64,000 nucleotides of DNA from Brevibacillus gelatini (GTDB lineage: Bacteria > Bacillota > Bacilli > Brevibacillales > Brevibacillaceae). The notes under the pieces are model-generated. The model did not search any database, was not told the DNA's origin, and worked only from the letters and a program-made list of their open reading frames with translations. The stretch covers positions 26,548 through 90,547 of the forward strand of contig NZ_RHHS01000006.1 of NCBI RefSeq assembly GCF_003710935.1, given 5' to 3'. Numbering within the stretch: the stretch's first letter is position 1; each line of letters begins with the position of its first letter. Below, one piece after another: positions 54,893 to 62,758 of the stretch. Position numbers and translations under genes: made by a program.

Positions 54893-55515
54893 GCGGGCAG
54901 ATGGACAAGCAGGCGGCCATCCATGATTTTTGGCAGACTCATGTGAAGGATCGGTGGCAGCACGACCTGATCGAGATTGACCAGCGGTATCGCGAGCAAA
55001 AGGAAAGCATCGAGAGCAGCCTTTGCGACACTTTCCATGCGCTGTGCGCACAGGCAGCCAGGCAGCAGGAGCAAGGGGAAAAAGGGGAGATTTGCACCAT
55101 CTACTTTTCTTTTTTGCGGACAAGCATCCTGGAAAACAGGGCCGCGTACCGTCTGGACGCCTACGATGAAAACTGGTTTCTGGACAGGACGGAATGCTCT
55201 GTGGTGTGGGAAGCGGACTTCATCTTTGCTCCATTGTTCCGGCGGATGGCGGAGCTGGAGACGGTCAAGTCCAGCTACGCAAGAAAGATCACGTCGATGG
55301 ACATCGAGCGGATCAAGCTGATGGAAGCGATCAAGTACCATTTGCTGACGGTGGAATTTGTAAAAAGCATGGTGCCCGTGCTCCTGGAGTGCCAAGGCTA
55401 CTGTCAGATGGCCAAATCGCCGGAGATTTGCCTGTTGGCCGGGGAATTCCGGGATCAGGCCGAAGTGTTGTACGCTCACCCCGGCCCGGCAGAGAAACAA
55501 ACCAAGGGAGCGTAA
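54889..55515 (+). CDS. Unknown helical protein in the spike operon
   Basis: A 208-aa, highly charged and largely alpha-helical protein (DLIEIDQRYREQKESIESSL, AQAARQQEQGEKGE, RMAELETVKSSYARKI, MEAIKYHLLTVEFVKSMV) without signal peptide. I recognise no family. It starts inside the stop codon of the VgrG-like gene (ATGA) and is followed after two bases by the next gene. Tight coupling suggests a structural or loading partner of the spike rather than a toxin, since no catalytic motif is visible. Four cysteines are scattered (SSLCDTFHALC, ECSVVW, ECQGYC). Confidence 0.7.
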   Translation: MSGQMDKQAAIHDFWQTHVKDRWQHDLIEIDQRYREQKESIESSLCDTFHALCAQAARQQEQGEKGEICTIYFSFLRTSILENRAAYRLDAYDENWFLDRTECSVVWEADFIFAPLFRRMAELETVKSSYARKITSMDIERIKLMEAIKYHLLTVEFVKSMVPVLLECQGYCQMAKSPEICLLAGEFRDQAEVLYAHPGPAEKQTKGA

Positions 55516-55517
55516 GC

Positions 55518-56054
55518 ATGGACTATTTTTTGCTGAAACAAGACGAACGGTATACGGATGTGCCGTTGTTACTGGATGTCCACAAAAAAATCGACACGCG
55601 GGATATTCATCCCACACGCGCTTATAAAATCGCCGACCCGCTGATTTTCCATGTCAAAGCGGGAGAAGAGAGCAGCTATCTCGACATAATGGATCGCCAG
55701 TTGCTTTTGCTGTCGGACAAGCTGAAGCGGGTGGTGGAAGCGTACGAACCTGACACGCTGTTCAAGCTGGTGCCGCTGATCGACCTCTCCCGCCACCGCC
55801 AGAACAACTACTATCTGCCGATCCTGGAAGAAGTGGAAGCCGTCAGCCCCCGAAGCGAATTCAACCTCGACAAAAGTGTGATTAAAAGGCTGGTGCTGTT
55901 GGAAGAAAAGCTGCGCGGGAAAAAGATCGTCCGGCTCAAAGAGAGCGAAAAACCGCTGATCGTCGTCCGATTGGATGTGGCCGAGAGTATTTTGCGGCGG
56001 GATTTGACAGGGATTCGGCTGGAACGAGTGCCAGTGGAAGAAAGGGGGTACTGA
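55518..56054 (+). CDS. Imm11/DUF1629-like protein in the spike operon
   Basis: A 178-aa protein whose second half (VIKRLVLLEEKLRGKKIVRL, KPLIVVRLDVAESILRRDLTG) resembles the C-terminal part of the Imm11/DUF1629 family, proteins common next to DUF4280 genes and often annotated as immunity proteins. The first half (YFLLKQDERYTDVPLLLDVHKK, IFHVKAGEESSYLDIMDRQL) also fits that family's pattern of strands. I rate the family call as moderate. It sits between an unknown gene and the PAAR-like gene, overlapping the latter start by three bases. Its position before, not after, the toxin argues for a chaperone or spike-assembly role. Confidence 0.6.
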   Translation: MDYFLLKQDERYTDVPLLLDVHKKIDTRDIHPTRAYKIADPLIFHVKAGEESSYLDIMDRQLLLLSDKLKRVVEAYEPDTLFKLVPLIDLSRHRQNNYYLPILEEVEAVSPRSEFNLDKSVIKRLVLLEEKLRGKKIVRLKESEKPLIVVRLDVAESILRRDLTGIRLERVPVEERGY

Positions 56055-56452
56055 TGATGCAGGGAGGAACGCGCTACGTGGTAAGAGGGGCGAAAATGCG
56101 CTGCAATTGCGGCAGCCACGCCAGGCGGATTAACTTGCCCGTCAGCCACGGCTCGTATGTGAACGGAAAACCGATGATGAACAGTGAAGATTACAAAGCG
56201 GGAGAAAATATTGCCCATTTCGGTATTTGCTCAAGTCCGTCCAATCCAAGCAACGCCACCATCTATTTGATCGCCGAAGACGGCCAAAACATTGCGGGTA
56301 AGCCATGCACGCCTCTCATCTGCGCTCCCTGGCTCCAGGCGAAGGAAGAGACGAGAGTAGAAGGCAAAGCAGCACTTACGACCGATTCCCAGCTCATCTG
56401 TGGCTACCAGGGCGTCATCCGGTTTCTCACAGACGGGCAGCATGACGAATAG
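56054..56452 (+). CDS. DUF4280 PAAR-like spike tip protein
   Basis: A 132-aa cysteine-rich protein matching the DUF4280 family: YVVRGAKMRCNCGSHARRIN, then NIAHFGICSSPSNPSN, GKPCTPLICAPW and TTDSQLICGYQGVIRF. These cysteines and the glycine-rich loops are the family hallmarks. DUF4280 proteins are regarded as PAAR-like tips that sharpen VgrG-type spikes. It lies between a VgrG-like gene without toxin and one with a toxin, the expected place for a tip. Start ATG overlaps the previous stop; GGAGG follows six codons in and is not its ribosome binding site, so it depends on coupling. Confidence 0.85.
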   Translation: MMQGGTRYVVRGAKMRCNCGSHARRINLPVSHGSYVNGKPMMNSEDYKAGENIAHFGICSSPSNPSNATIYLIAEDGQNIAGKPCTPLICAPWLQAKEETRVEGKAALTTDSQLICGYQGVIRFLTDGQHDE

Positions 56453-56475
56453 ATCCAAACGGAGGCAAATGAGGG

Positions 56476-59022
56476 ATGACAGGGTATGAACGGATCCGGG
56501 TAACAGCGCCGTACCGGATCAAACGAATCGAAGACGTACGAATGGAGTGGAAACCGAACGAACACGCCCAGCTGTACCTGCGGGGCGTCGTGGACGACAG
56601 CGAAACGGTAAATGCCGTGCTGCAAGCCGCCTCCGATGATGCAATCCGCCTGTATGACACAGATGGCGAAAGCGAAACCACGATTTTCAAGGGAATCGTG
56701 ACTTCTGTTCAAATCGCGCATCGGCAAGGCGTTTACGAGATCGAACTGGAAGGGCATTCTGGAAGCTTTCAGCTCGATGTAACGAAAAAGCGCCGCTCTT
56801 TCCAGCAGGCAGACATGACCTATCCCCAACTGGTCCAGGAAATCATCAAGACATATCCCGGCTACAATGTGAACGTCAGCATCGGAGAAGGCGTCCAGAT
56901 CGGCGAGCCGATCATCCAGTACGACGAGACAGATTGGGAGCTGCTCAGGCGGCTGGCCAGCCATTTTCACGGTGTTCTCGTCAGTGATATTATGGAGGCA
57001 ACACCGCGGTTTTCGTTTGGACTGCCGCAAGGGAAAAGCTATACGTTGTCAGATGATGTGGCGTATACGGCGAGCAAGGATTTGCTGGCGTACCAAAAAG
57101 CGGGCGGCGATGCAGCCGGCTTGCACGATACCGATTTTTTCACCTACGAAATCGAGTCCGGCGAACGGTATACGATTGGAGATGAAATCTGGTTCCGCAA
57201 CAAGCGGATGGTCGTCAGCGAAGTGAAGGCCCGGATGGAGCGGGGGCTGTTTGTCTATACGTATCGCTTGTCCCGGATAGACGGCATACGGCAGGAGCGA
57301 ATCCACAACCCGAAGCTCTCCGGCGTCTCGCTGGAAGGCAAGGTGCTTGCAGTCCAGGGCGAGCAGGTCAAGCTTCATCTGGAGATAGACGAGCAGCAGT
57401 CCAAGGAGACCGCATATTGGTTTCCGTTTGCCCCGCCTACAGGCAATGTGATGTACTGCATGCCGCAGGTGGGCACGAACGCCAGTCTGTACTTCCCCGA
57501 TGCGACGGGAAAGCGGGCGGTGGTGCTTGGCTGCGTTCGCAAAAACGGGGACAGTTGCGCAAAGACAGCCAACCCGAACATCCGCTATTTCGGCACAGAG
57601 CACGGAAGCGAGCTGGAGCTTGCGCCTACCGCCCTTTCGATTGTGAGTGGATGCAAGGAACCGTTGAAGATAACGCTGGACGACCACGTGGGGATTACGC
57701 TGACCAGCCATAGAAAGCTGATTCTAAATGCGAAGGAAGAGATTTCACTCTACACGCCAAAGCGGGTTGTCATCCAGGCGCAAAGCCAGATTCTCGCCAA
57801 GAAAGCGAGTGCGCCAAGCGGCTTTTCGCTGGAGAGTGAGTATCACTTTCTGGGAACTGCTGTTCACGTGGAAGGGCGGGACCGGACGACGTTTCCCGCA
57901 TTTGACGACGAGCCGAAGCAAGGAACGCCCCCACCCCCGGAACCGCCGTTTGATTGGGGAAAGCTGGCTCTTTGCGTGCTCGGGGCTGTGGCGATTGTCG
58001 GAGCCGTGGCATTGACGGTAGCGACGTTTGGCGCTGGTGCGGTGATTGGAGCGGCAGCAGTGGGGGCCGCTTTGGGAGCGATAGGCGGCGTGGTCATGAC
58101 CGCCTCGAACGATCTCATCAACGGGGAGGCGAGCAGTCCGTCCGCGTATATCAAAAGCGCCGCCCAAGGGGCCGTGATCGGCGCGGTATGCGGAGCGATT
58201 TTCGGCCCCGTTGCAGGGGTCGGCGGAGGAGCGGTTGTGCCGCTGACAGGCGGACAAACGACCGTAGGGCTTGGCTCGGCGATGTTTATGGGCGGAACCT
58301 CGGGATATATTGATTATTCGCTGCGGGAACTGTGGGACGGGCGGACGCCGGATGGGGGCAAGGCGTTGGAGTCGTTTGCGGTAGGGGCCGCGCTGGGCGG
58401 AGCTTTTTCCGTAGGGACGTCCTGGTTGGCGAAAGGTGCTGAGAGGGTTCGCGGGGCGCTGAAGCGGGGGGCGAGTTCGAAGGTTGAGGGGACGGCGAAA
58501 GGTAAAGAAAGCCGTTTAGAAGAGTTAAGAGCGAAGTATGGCAGGCTAAGTCCTACAGAATTACATCAGCGTATTAACTTAAGGGGAGCGGTTCATGACG
58601 AATTGCATAGGGTAAGGAAGAGTGGCTTGACTAAGAAAGAATTAGGTCCTGCGATTGCTGGGGTACTAGATAAAAAGACGGGAAAGTATTACTTCGACAT
58701 AAACGACCCTGAAGGAAAAGTACCTTTAACACAACATAAGTTGATTAGTGAGAGAATAAGAGGTATGCCTCCAGATATAGAGAAAGGTTATATCAAATCA
58801 CTTGGTGCAGGTTCACACGCAGAAGTAAAAGCCTTAAATAGAGCATTATTAGATAGACCTGATGCCAACTTAGAAGATTTTATGATTTATGTAATTTCTG
58901 CTAGGAAAATCAATAAGAAAATGCCCATTGGAACCCCAATGCCTCGTTGTCCCCATTGCGAATATATAACTCAAGGGGCTAACTTTATACCGGAGGTGCT
59001 AAAGCATCGTCATGGAAGATAA
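56476..59022 (+). CDS. VgrG-like spike fused to a YwqJ-type deaminase toxin
   Basis: An 848-aa polymorphic toxin. Residues 1-280 are a gpD-like hub (QYDETDWELLRRLASHFHGV), 285-365 an OB-fold (VSLEGKVLAVQGEQVKLHLE to NASLYFPD), and 370-460 a beta-needle. A proline-rich hinge (GTPPPPEPPFDW, near 483) and hydrophobic glycine-rich segments (about 495-590) suited to crossing a membrane follow. After residue 673 sequence and base composition change sharply. The C-terminal domain has H781-A-E783 (GSHAEVKAL) and C825-x-x-C828 (PRCPHC), the zinc site of deaminases, closest to the YwqJ family. It should deaminate bases in nucleic acid of target cells. GGAGG lies ten bases before the ATG; the immunity gene overlaps the stop. 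Confidence 0.87.
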   Translation: MTGYERIRVTAPYRIKRIEDVRMEWKPNEHAQLYLRGVVDDSETVNAVLQAASDDAIRLYDTDGESETTIFKGIVTSVQIAHRQGVYEIELEGHSGSFQLDVTKKRRSFQQADMTYPQLVQEIIKTYPGYNVNVSIGEGVQIGEPIIQYDETDWELLRRLASHFHGVLVSDIMEATPRFSFGLPQGKSYTLSDDVAYTASKDLLAYQKAGGDAAGLHDTDFFTYEIESGERYTIGDEIWFRNKRMVVSEVKARMERGLFVYTYRLSRIDGIRQERIHNPKLSGVSLEGKVLAVQGEQVKLHLEIDEQQSKETAYWFPFAPPTGNVMYCMPQVGTNASLYFPDATGKRAVVLGCVRKNGDSCAKTANPNIRYFGTEHGSELELAPTALSIVSGCKEPLKITLDDHVGITLTSHRKLILNAKEEISLYTPKRVVIQAQSQILAKKASAPSGFSLESEYHFLGTAVHVEGRDRTTFPAFDDEPKQGTPPPPEPPFDWGKLALCVLGAVAIVGAVALTVATFGAGAVIGAAAVGAALGAIGGVVMTASNDLINGEASSPSAYIKSAAQGAVIGAVCGAIFGPVAGVGGGAVVPLTGGQTTVGLGSAMFMGGTSGYIDYSLRELWDGRTPDGGKALESFAVGAALGGAFSVGTSWLAKGAERVRGALKRGASSKVEGTAKGKESRLEELRAKYGRLSPTELHQRINLRGAVHDELHRVRKSGLTKKELGPAIAGVLDKKTGKYYFDINDPEGKVPLTQHKLISERIRGMPPDIEKGYIKSLGAGSHAEVKALNRALLDRPDANLEDFMIYVISARKINKKMPIGTPMPRCPHCEYITQGANFIPEVLKHRHGR
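57478..58495 (+). repeat. 1,018-bp VgrG C-terminal module, copy 1
   Basis: This part of the full-length gene (residues about 335-673) recurs without any insertion or deletion at 61202-62219 and, as far as the window goes, at 63646-64000. Differences are scattered substitutions. It ends exactly where the variable toxin domains begin, so it is the homology block for cassette exchange. Confidence 0.92.
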
Positions 59023-59485
59023 TAGAGAAAAGTATACGATCGAGGAAATTATTAGTAACGGAGTCGACTTTGAAGATTTATGGTACTCGTCTACTAGTGA
59101 TGAAATATTGGACAATGCAGAGGATGAAGGGGGGAAACCGTTTAACGGAATTGCTTATGAACTGTATGGCGATGGCCGATTAAGATATTTTTGTTTTTAC
59201 AAAAATGGTTTTCAACATGGTTTGTTTCAGGAGTTTTATGAGAATGGGGAAAAAAAATCTGAACAGATAATGAGGCATGGGCAAACTAAAGGGAAGAAAA
59301 CAAGTTGGTATAGAAATGGAAAGATAAAATCGCTGGGTGAATATGAAAATGGAGTAGAGTTAAGTTATAACGAATGGGACGAAAATGGTAATTTAATTGT
59401 AAGTAGAAAATTAAGCGAAAACAGTGATAACTTTAAATTATTATTATCACGTAGAGAGCTTCACAGAAAAATGGGGAGAGAGTGA
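59012..59485 (+). CDS. YwqK/MORN-type immunity protein
   Basis: A 157-aa protein with short repeats of the MORN type: FNGIAYELYGDGRLRYFCFY, NGFQHGLFQEFYENGEKKSE, GKKTSWYRNGKIKSLGEYEN. YwqK of B. subtilis, the antidote to the YwqJ deaminase toxin, is the same kind of protein, so this pair repeats a known toxin-antidote combination on a VgrG carrier. It begins 11 bases inside the toxin gene, and both genes share a low GC content, showing that they moved together. It should act in the cytoplasm of the producer. A terminator follows. Confidence 0.85.
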   Translation: MEDNREKYTIEEIISNGVDFEDLWYSSTSDEILDNAEDEGGKPFNGIAYELYGDGRLRYFCFYKNGFQHGLFQEFYENGEKKSEQIMRHGQTKGKKTSWYRNGKIKSLGEYENGVELSYNEWDENGNLIVSRKLSENSDNFKLLLSRRELHRKMGRE

Positions 59486-59493
59486 GAAGATGT

Positions 59494-59531
59494 TTGGGAG
59501 TAGAAGATGTTTATTTTCTGCTCCCATTTTT
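59494..59531 (+). terminator. Terminator of the spike-toxin operon
   Basis: TGGGAGTAGAA pairs with TTTTCTGCTCCCA (one bulge), followed by TTTTTATA. Confidence 0.75.
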
Positions 59532-59554
59532 ATAAACAACATAAGATGCAATTC

Positions 59555-60229
59555 TCACTTGTTACATAAAACTTTATTAACGAGTTGATCCGCTTGTCGA
59601 GTAGTTTCTGGCAAACGGAATTTTGGTGAGAGTTTTAATATCCACGCACAAGCTGATGTTAGGGAAATACGATGACCGATTGACACAAAAATAGGTTTAA
59701 TATTGTCTTGAGTTCGTAATACTCCCCCTATTACCTCCCCATCATCCATTAATAGCGAATATGAACCTCTTTTAAGGTCAGGCTCTTGGAACTCACCTAC
59801 TAATCTTGTTTTCCCACATCCGATTGTTGGTATATCAAAAAGCACTCCCAAGTGACTGGCTAATCCGAATCTCCTAGGATGCGCAATTCCCTGACCATCG
59901 CATACAATTAGCTGAGGCGGGGTCTTTAATTGACTAAATGCCTTGATAATAGGAGGTAACTCTCTAAATGAAAACAATCCAGGTACATAAGGGAAATCAA
60001 CAGTGTCTCGAACTGTCACTGATTCCACCACTTGCAATGAGTCGGCTTCTAATATGACGATTGCTGCAACTATATTATCACTATGTTTACAGTACGCTAC
60101 ATCTACTCCAGCAACATAGTTGATCTTAGCAAATTGATCTTCTTTAATAACTTTTTTAGCCAACATTTGTTGTAAATGGATTGCTTCTATTTCACTAATA
60201 TTCCATTGGTGCTGGATTATTGGTTCCAT
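59555..60229 (-). CDS. nfi: Endonuclease V
   Basis: A 224-aa repair nuclease that nicks nucleic acid next to deaminated bases, above all hypoxanthine. Family motifs are present: the first metal aspartate in YVAGVDVAYCKHSDNIVAAI, YVPGLFSFRELPPII (with the PYIP-like wedge and the glutamate), VCDGQGIAHPRRFGLASHLG (the second aspartate and the base-pocket residues) and GCGKTRLVGEF. AAAGGAG lies before the ATG. It is AT-rich like the toxin ends around it and inverted relative to them, and sits between two deaminase toxin cassettes. Whether it protects the producer from its own deaminases is only an idea, but the placement is striking. Confidence 0.9.
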   Translation of the reverse strand: MEPIIQHQWNISEIEAIHLQQMLAKKVIKEDQFAKINYVAGVDVAYCKHSDNIVAAIVILEADSLQVVESVTVRDTVDFPYVPGLFSFRELPPIIKAFSQLKTPPQLIVCDGQGIAHPRRFGLASHLGVLFDIPTIGCGKTRLVGEFQEPDLKRGSYSLLMDDGEVIGGVLRTQDNIKPIFVSIGHRISLTSACAWILKLSPKFRLPETTRQADQLVNKVLCNK

Positions 60230-60305
60230 TTTGATGACTCCTTTTGAATTGATAGGATATAAAAGTTGTTGTTATTTTAACAATTATTTTTTAAGTTTCA
60301 TAGTT

Positions 60306-60342
60306 TGGACTGTCAACACCAAACTAGACAGATTTCTTAAGT
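60306..60342 (-). mobile_element. End fragment of an IS3-family element
   Basis: The minus strand reads CACTTAAGAAATCTGTCT then AGTTTGGTGTTGACAGTCCA, the same right end seen at 16614-16632 after the OrfB remnant. Only this tip remains; the body that should extend to higher coordinates is gone and toxin-like sequence starts 24 bases on. Confidence 0.65.
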
Positions 60343-60365
60343 GTGAATGCTAATCTAATGATTGA

Positions 60366-60485
60366 CCATCTGAGCACCTCTTTCTTGATAACATTGATGC
60401 AACACTAGTGATTTATAAATTAAGGTATGGAAAATGGCCACCAAAAGACTGGAGAGGTTTTGAAGAAAGGGAGAGGGAAACATGA
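60366..60485 (+). pseudogene. C-terminal remnant of a lost toxin
   Basis: Forty codons are open and end in YGKWPPKDWRGFEERERET and a stop that overlaps the next start codon (ATGA). That aromatic, charged ending looks like a genuine protein C-terminus, and the overlap is exactly the toxin-immunity arrangement of this island. No start codon or upstream domain exists; an IS end lies directly before it. I infer a toxin gene deleted from its 5' side. Its family is not recognisable. Confidence 0.5.
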
Positions 60486-60898
60486 TGGAACATGGTTCAT
60501 TGATGCAATACGAATTTGAGTTTCCAAATGAATATACTCATGAGCTAGTAATGGTTATAGGCGACATAATGCAAATTCCTGTTGATTTAACTAAAGACAA
60601 TAAGATGAAACATATACAAGATTTTGAGTCTGATACAGAGATTATTCGTTTAATAAAGGATACCAAGGATCCAAATAGTTTCATTTTAGTTAAATTTAAT
60701 AAAAAGGACTGGTATTACGCAATTGTGATAAGATGTCATGAAAGTATCCATCAAAAAGTAAAGCAGGTTTTGATTGACTTGAATGAACAGATTATAGAAG
60801 AGTATGGTGACTCTCCGTATGAAAAAATTGAAAATGTTATCTCCAACAAAAACACTCTATTAAGTAAATTTCTTGAAAGGCATCCTTTGCCTATTTAG
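60482..60898 (+). CDS. Probable orphan immunity protein
   Basis: A 138-aa acidic cytoplasmic protein (MQYEFEFPNEYTHELVMVIG, NSFILVKFNKKDWYYAIVIR, KVKQVLIDLNEQIIEEYGD) with no recognised family. GGGAGAGGG precedes the ATG, which overlaps the stop of the toxin remnant. Size, acidity, AT-rich composition and place within the toxin island fit an immunity gene kept after its toxin was lost, which would protect against siblings still carrying that toxin. Direct evidence for function is absent. Confidence 0.6.
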   Translation: MMEHGSLMQYEFEFPNEYTHELVMVIGDIMQIPVDLTKDNKMKHIQDFESDTEIIRLIKDTKDPNSFILVKFNKKDWYYAIVIRCHESIHQKVKQVLIDLNEQIIEEYGDSPYEKIENVISNKNTLLSKFLERHPLPI

Positions 60899-61060
60899 TT
60901 AAATGAGAACAGCCAGATATACTGAATTGAAAATGCTCAATAACAATAAAGAGATGTTTCATGGAATAAGTAGTGAAGTTTAATAAATTTATTTTCATTT
61001 CAAGTAAATAGCTGTAAAACTATGATGAATGGTTAATGAATCGTTTTATCTAATCAGCTT
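60899..61060. other. AT-rich spacer before cassette 2
   Basis: No gene, hairpin or promoter of note seen; the conserved 141-bp block starts at its right edge. Confidence 0.4.
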
Positions 61061-61201
61061 GAGACTGTAAAATATTTTGTGTAAACTAACAAGATCGTAC
61101 AATAGAACCAACAAACCAAACACTTGATAAACTTTCAAAAGCTCACTCCTATTTTGATTTATGAGTAGGAATGAGCTTTTTTGCATGCTCAAAATCATGC
61201 G
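61061..61201 (+). repeat. 141-bp cassette-border repeat, copy 1
   Basis: Matches 63505-63645 without gaps, with only a few substitutions. It contains a hairpin (AAAGCTCACTCCTA / TAGGAATGAGCTTTTTT) that would end any transcript entering from upstream, directly before the orphan VgrG C-terminal module. Confidence 0.9.
61139..61182 (+). terminator. Terminator within the cassette-border repeat
   Basis: AAGCTCACTCCTA pairs with TAGGAATGAGCTT (one G-T or mismatch), then six T. The orphan cassette frame starts on top of the T-run. Confidence 0.75.
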
Positions 61202-62746
61202 AATGCCAGCCTGTACTTCCCTGATTCAACAGGAAAGCGGACGGTGGTGCTTGGCTGGGGCCGCAAAAACGGCGACAGTTGCGCGAAGACAGCCAACCCG
61301 AACATCCGCTATTTCGGGACAGAGCACGGAAGCGAGCTGGAGCTTGCGCCTACCGCTCTTTCGATTGTGAGCGGATGCAAGGAACCGTTGAAGATAACCC
61401 TGGACGACCACGTGGGGATTACGCTGACCAGCCATAAAAAGCTGATTCTGAATGCGAAGGAAGAGATTTCACTCTACACGCCAAAGCGGGTTGTCATCCA
61501 GGCGCAAAGCCAGATTCTCGCCAAGAAAACGAGCGCGCCAAGCGGCTTTTCGCTGGAGAGTGAGTATCACTTCCTGGGGACAGCCGTTCACATGGAAGGA
61601 CGGGACCGGGCGACGTTTCCCGCGTATGACGACGAGCCGCAAAAAGGAACGCCCCCACCGCCGGAGCCGCCGTTTGATTGGGGAAAACTGGCCCTTTGCG
61701 TGCTCGGGGCTGTAGCGATTGTCGGGGCCGTAGCACTGACGGTAGCGACGTTTGGTGCTGGTGCGGTGATTGGAGCGGCAGCGGTAGGGGCCGCTCTCGG
61801 AGCGATAGGTGGTGTCGTGATGACCGCCTCGACCGATCTCATCAACGGGGAGGCGAGCAGTCCGTCCGCGTATATCAAAAGCGCTGCCCAAGGGGCCGTG
61901 ATCGGCGCGGTATGCGGAGCGATTTTCGGCCCCGTTGCAGGGATCGGCGGAGGAGCGGTTGTGCCGCTGACAGGAGGACAAACGACCGTAGGGCTTGGCT
62001 CGGTCATGTTTATGGGGGGAACCTCGGGATATATTGATTATTCGCTGCGGGAACTGTGGGACGGCCGGACGCCGGATGGAGGCAAGGCGCTGGAGTCGTT
62101 TGCGGTTGGGGCAGCACTGGGCGGAGCTTTTTCCGTAGGGACGTCCTGGTTGGCGAAAGGTGCTGAGAGGGATCGTGGGGCGTTGAAGCGGGGGGCGAGT
62201 TCGAAGGTTGAGGGGACGGGTAAGGATGGTAATGTAAGTTGCGGTAAGGTATATCCAACAAGGGAAATCGATTTAGAGACTGAAGGATATATTCTTGAGC
62301 GGGCTACTAAATACAAAAAATTGGTATCCAACACTCTTCTTAAGAAAAGAGGGGGAGGGAACTTTGGTTACGCTGAGGTAAATATATCAGGATTGGACAA
62401 AAAAGAATTCTATGCGCATAGTAAAATTGATGCAACAAATGGGAATCCCAATTATGAAGGATTCTCTATTAAACCGACAGATGATAAAATTAAGTTTAAA
62501 GCAACACCTGCTCCCAATGAAGTAGGAGATGTTTTTCTAAGGGATATGGATACCGAATACAAAATTTTAAACGATATTGCAAATAAATTAGGAGAGAATC
62601 CTAATGCGAGAGGTAAAATAAAGTTATTCACTGAACTTGATACGTGTGGAAGTTGCAGTAGAGTTATAAAAGCATTTCATGAAGAGTATCCAAATATTGA
62701 TATTGAAATCATTCATAATAATGGTAAAAAAATTAAGGTGAATTAA
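61181..62746 (+). CDS. Orphan VgrG C-terminal/deaminase toxin cassette 2
   Basis: The frame (521 codons from a TTG lying in a terminator T-run) begins at NASLYFPDSTGKR, which is residue 335 of the full VgrG toxin, so hub and most of the OB-fold are missing. The next 1,018 bases match the full-length gene without gaps. After VEGTGK a new toxin domain follows: FYAHSKIDATNGNPNYEGF, then DTEYKILNDIANKLG and a CGSC pair in TELDTCGSCSRVIKAFHEEY, the pattern of the BURPS668_1122-type toxin deaminases. With no ribosome binding site and a terminator in front, it should be silent until recombined onto a full-length vgrG. Confidence 0.75.
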   Translation: MHAQNHANASLYFPDSTGKRTVVLGWGRKNGDSCAKTANPNIRYFGTEHGSELELAPTALSIVSGCKEPLKITLDDHVGITLTSHKKLILNAKEEISLYTPKRVVIQAQSQILAKKTSAPSGFSLESEYHFLGTAVHMEGRDRATFPAYDDEPQKGTPPPPEPPFDWGKLALCVLGAVAIVGAVALTVATFGAGAVIGAAAVGAALGAIGGVVMTASTDLINGEASSPSAYIKSAAQGAVIGAVCGAIFGPVAGIGGGAVVPLTGGQTTVGLGSVMFMGGTSGYIDYSLRELWDGRTPDGGKALESFAVGAALGGAFSVGTSWLAKGAERDRGALKRGASSKVEGTGKDGNVSCGKVYPTREIDLETEGYILERATKYKKLVSNTLLKKRGGGNFGYAEVNISGLDKKEFYAHSKIDATNGNPNYEGFSIKPTDDKIKFKATPAPNEVGDVFLRDMDTEYKILNDIANKLGENPNARGKIKLFTELDTCGSCSRVIKAFHEEYPNIDIEIIHNNGKKIKVN

Positions 62747-62758
62747 AAAATTTGGAGT

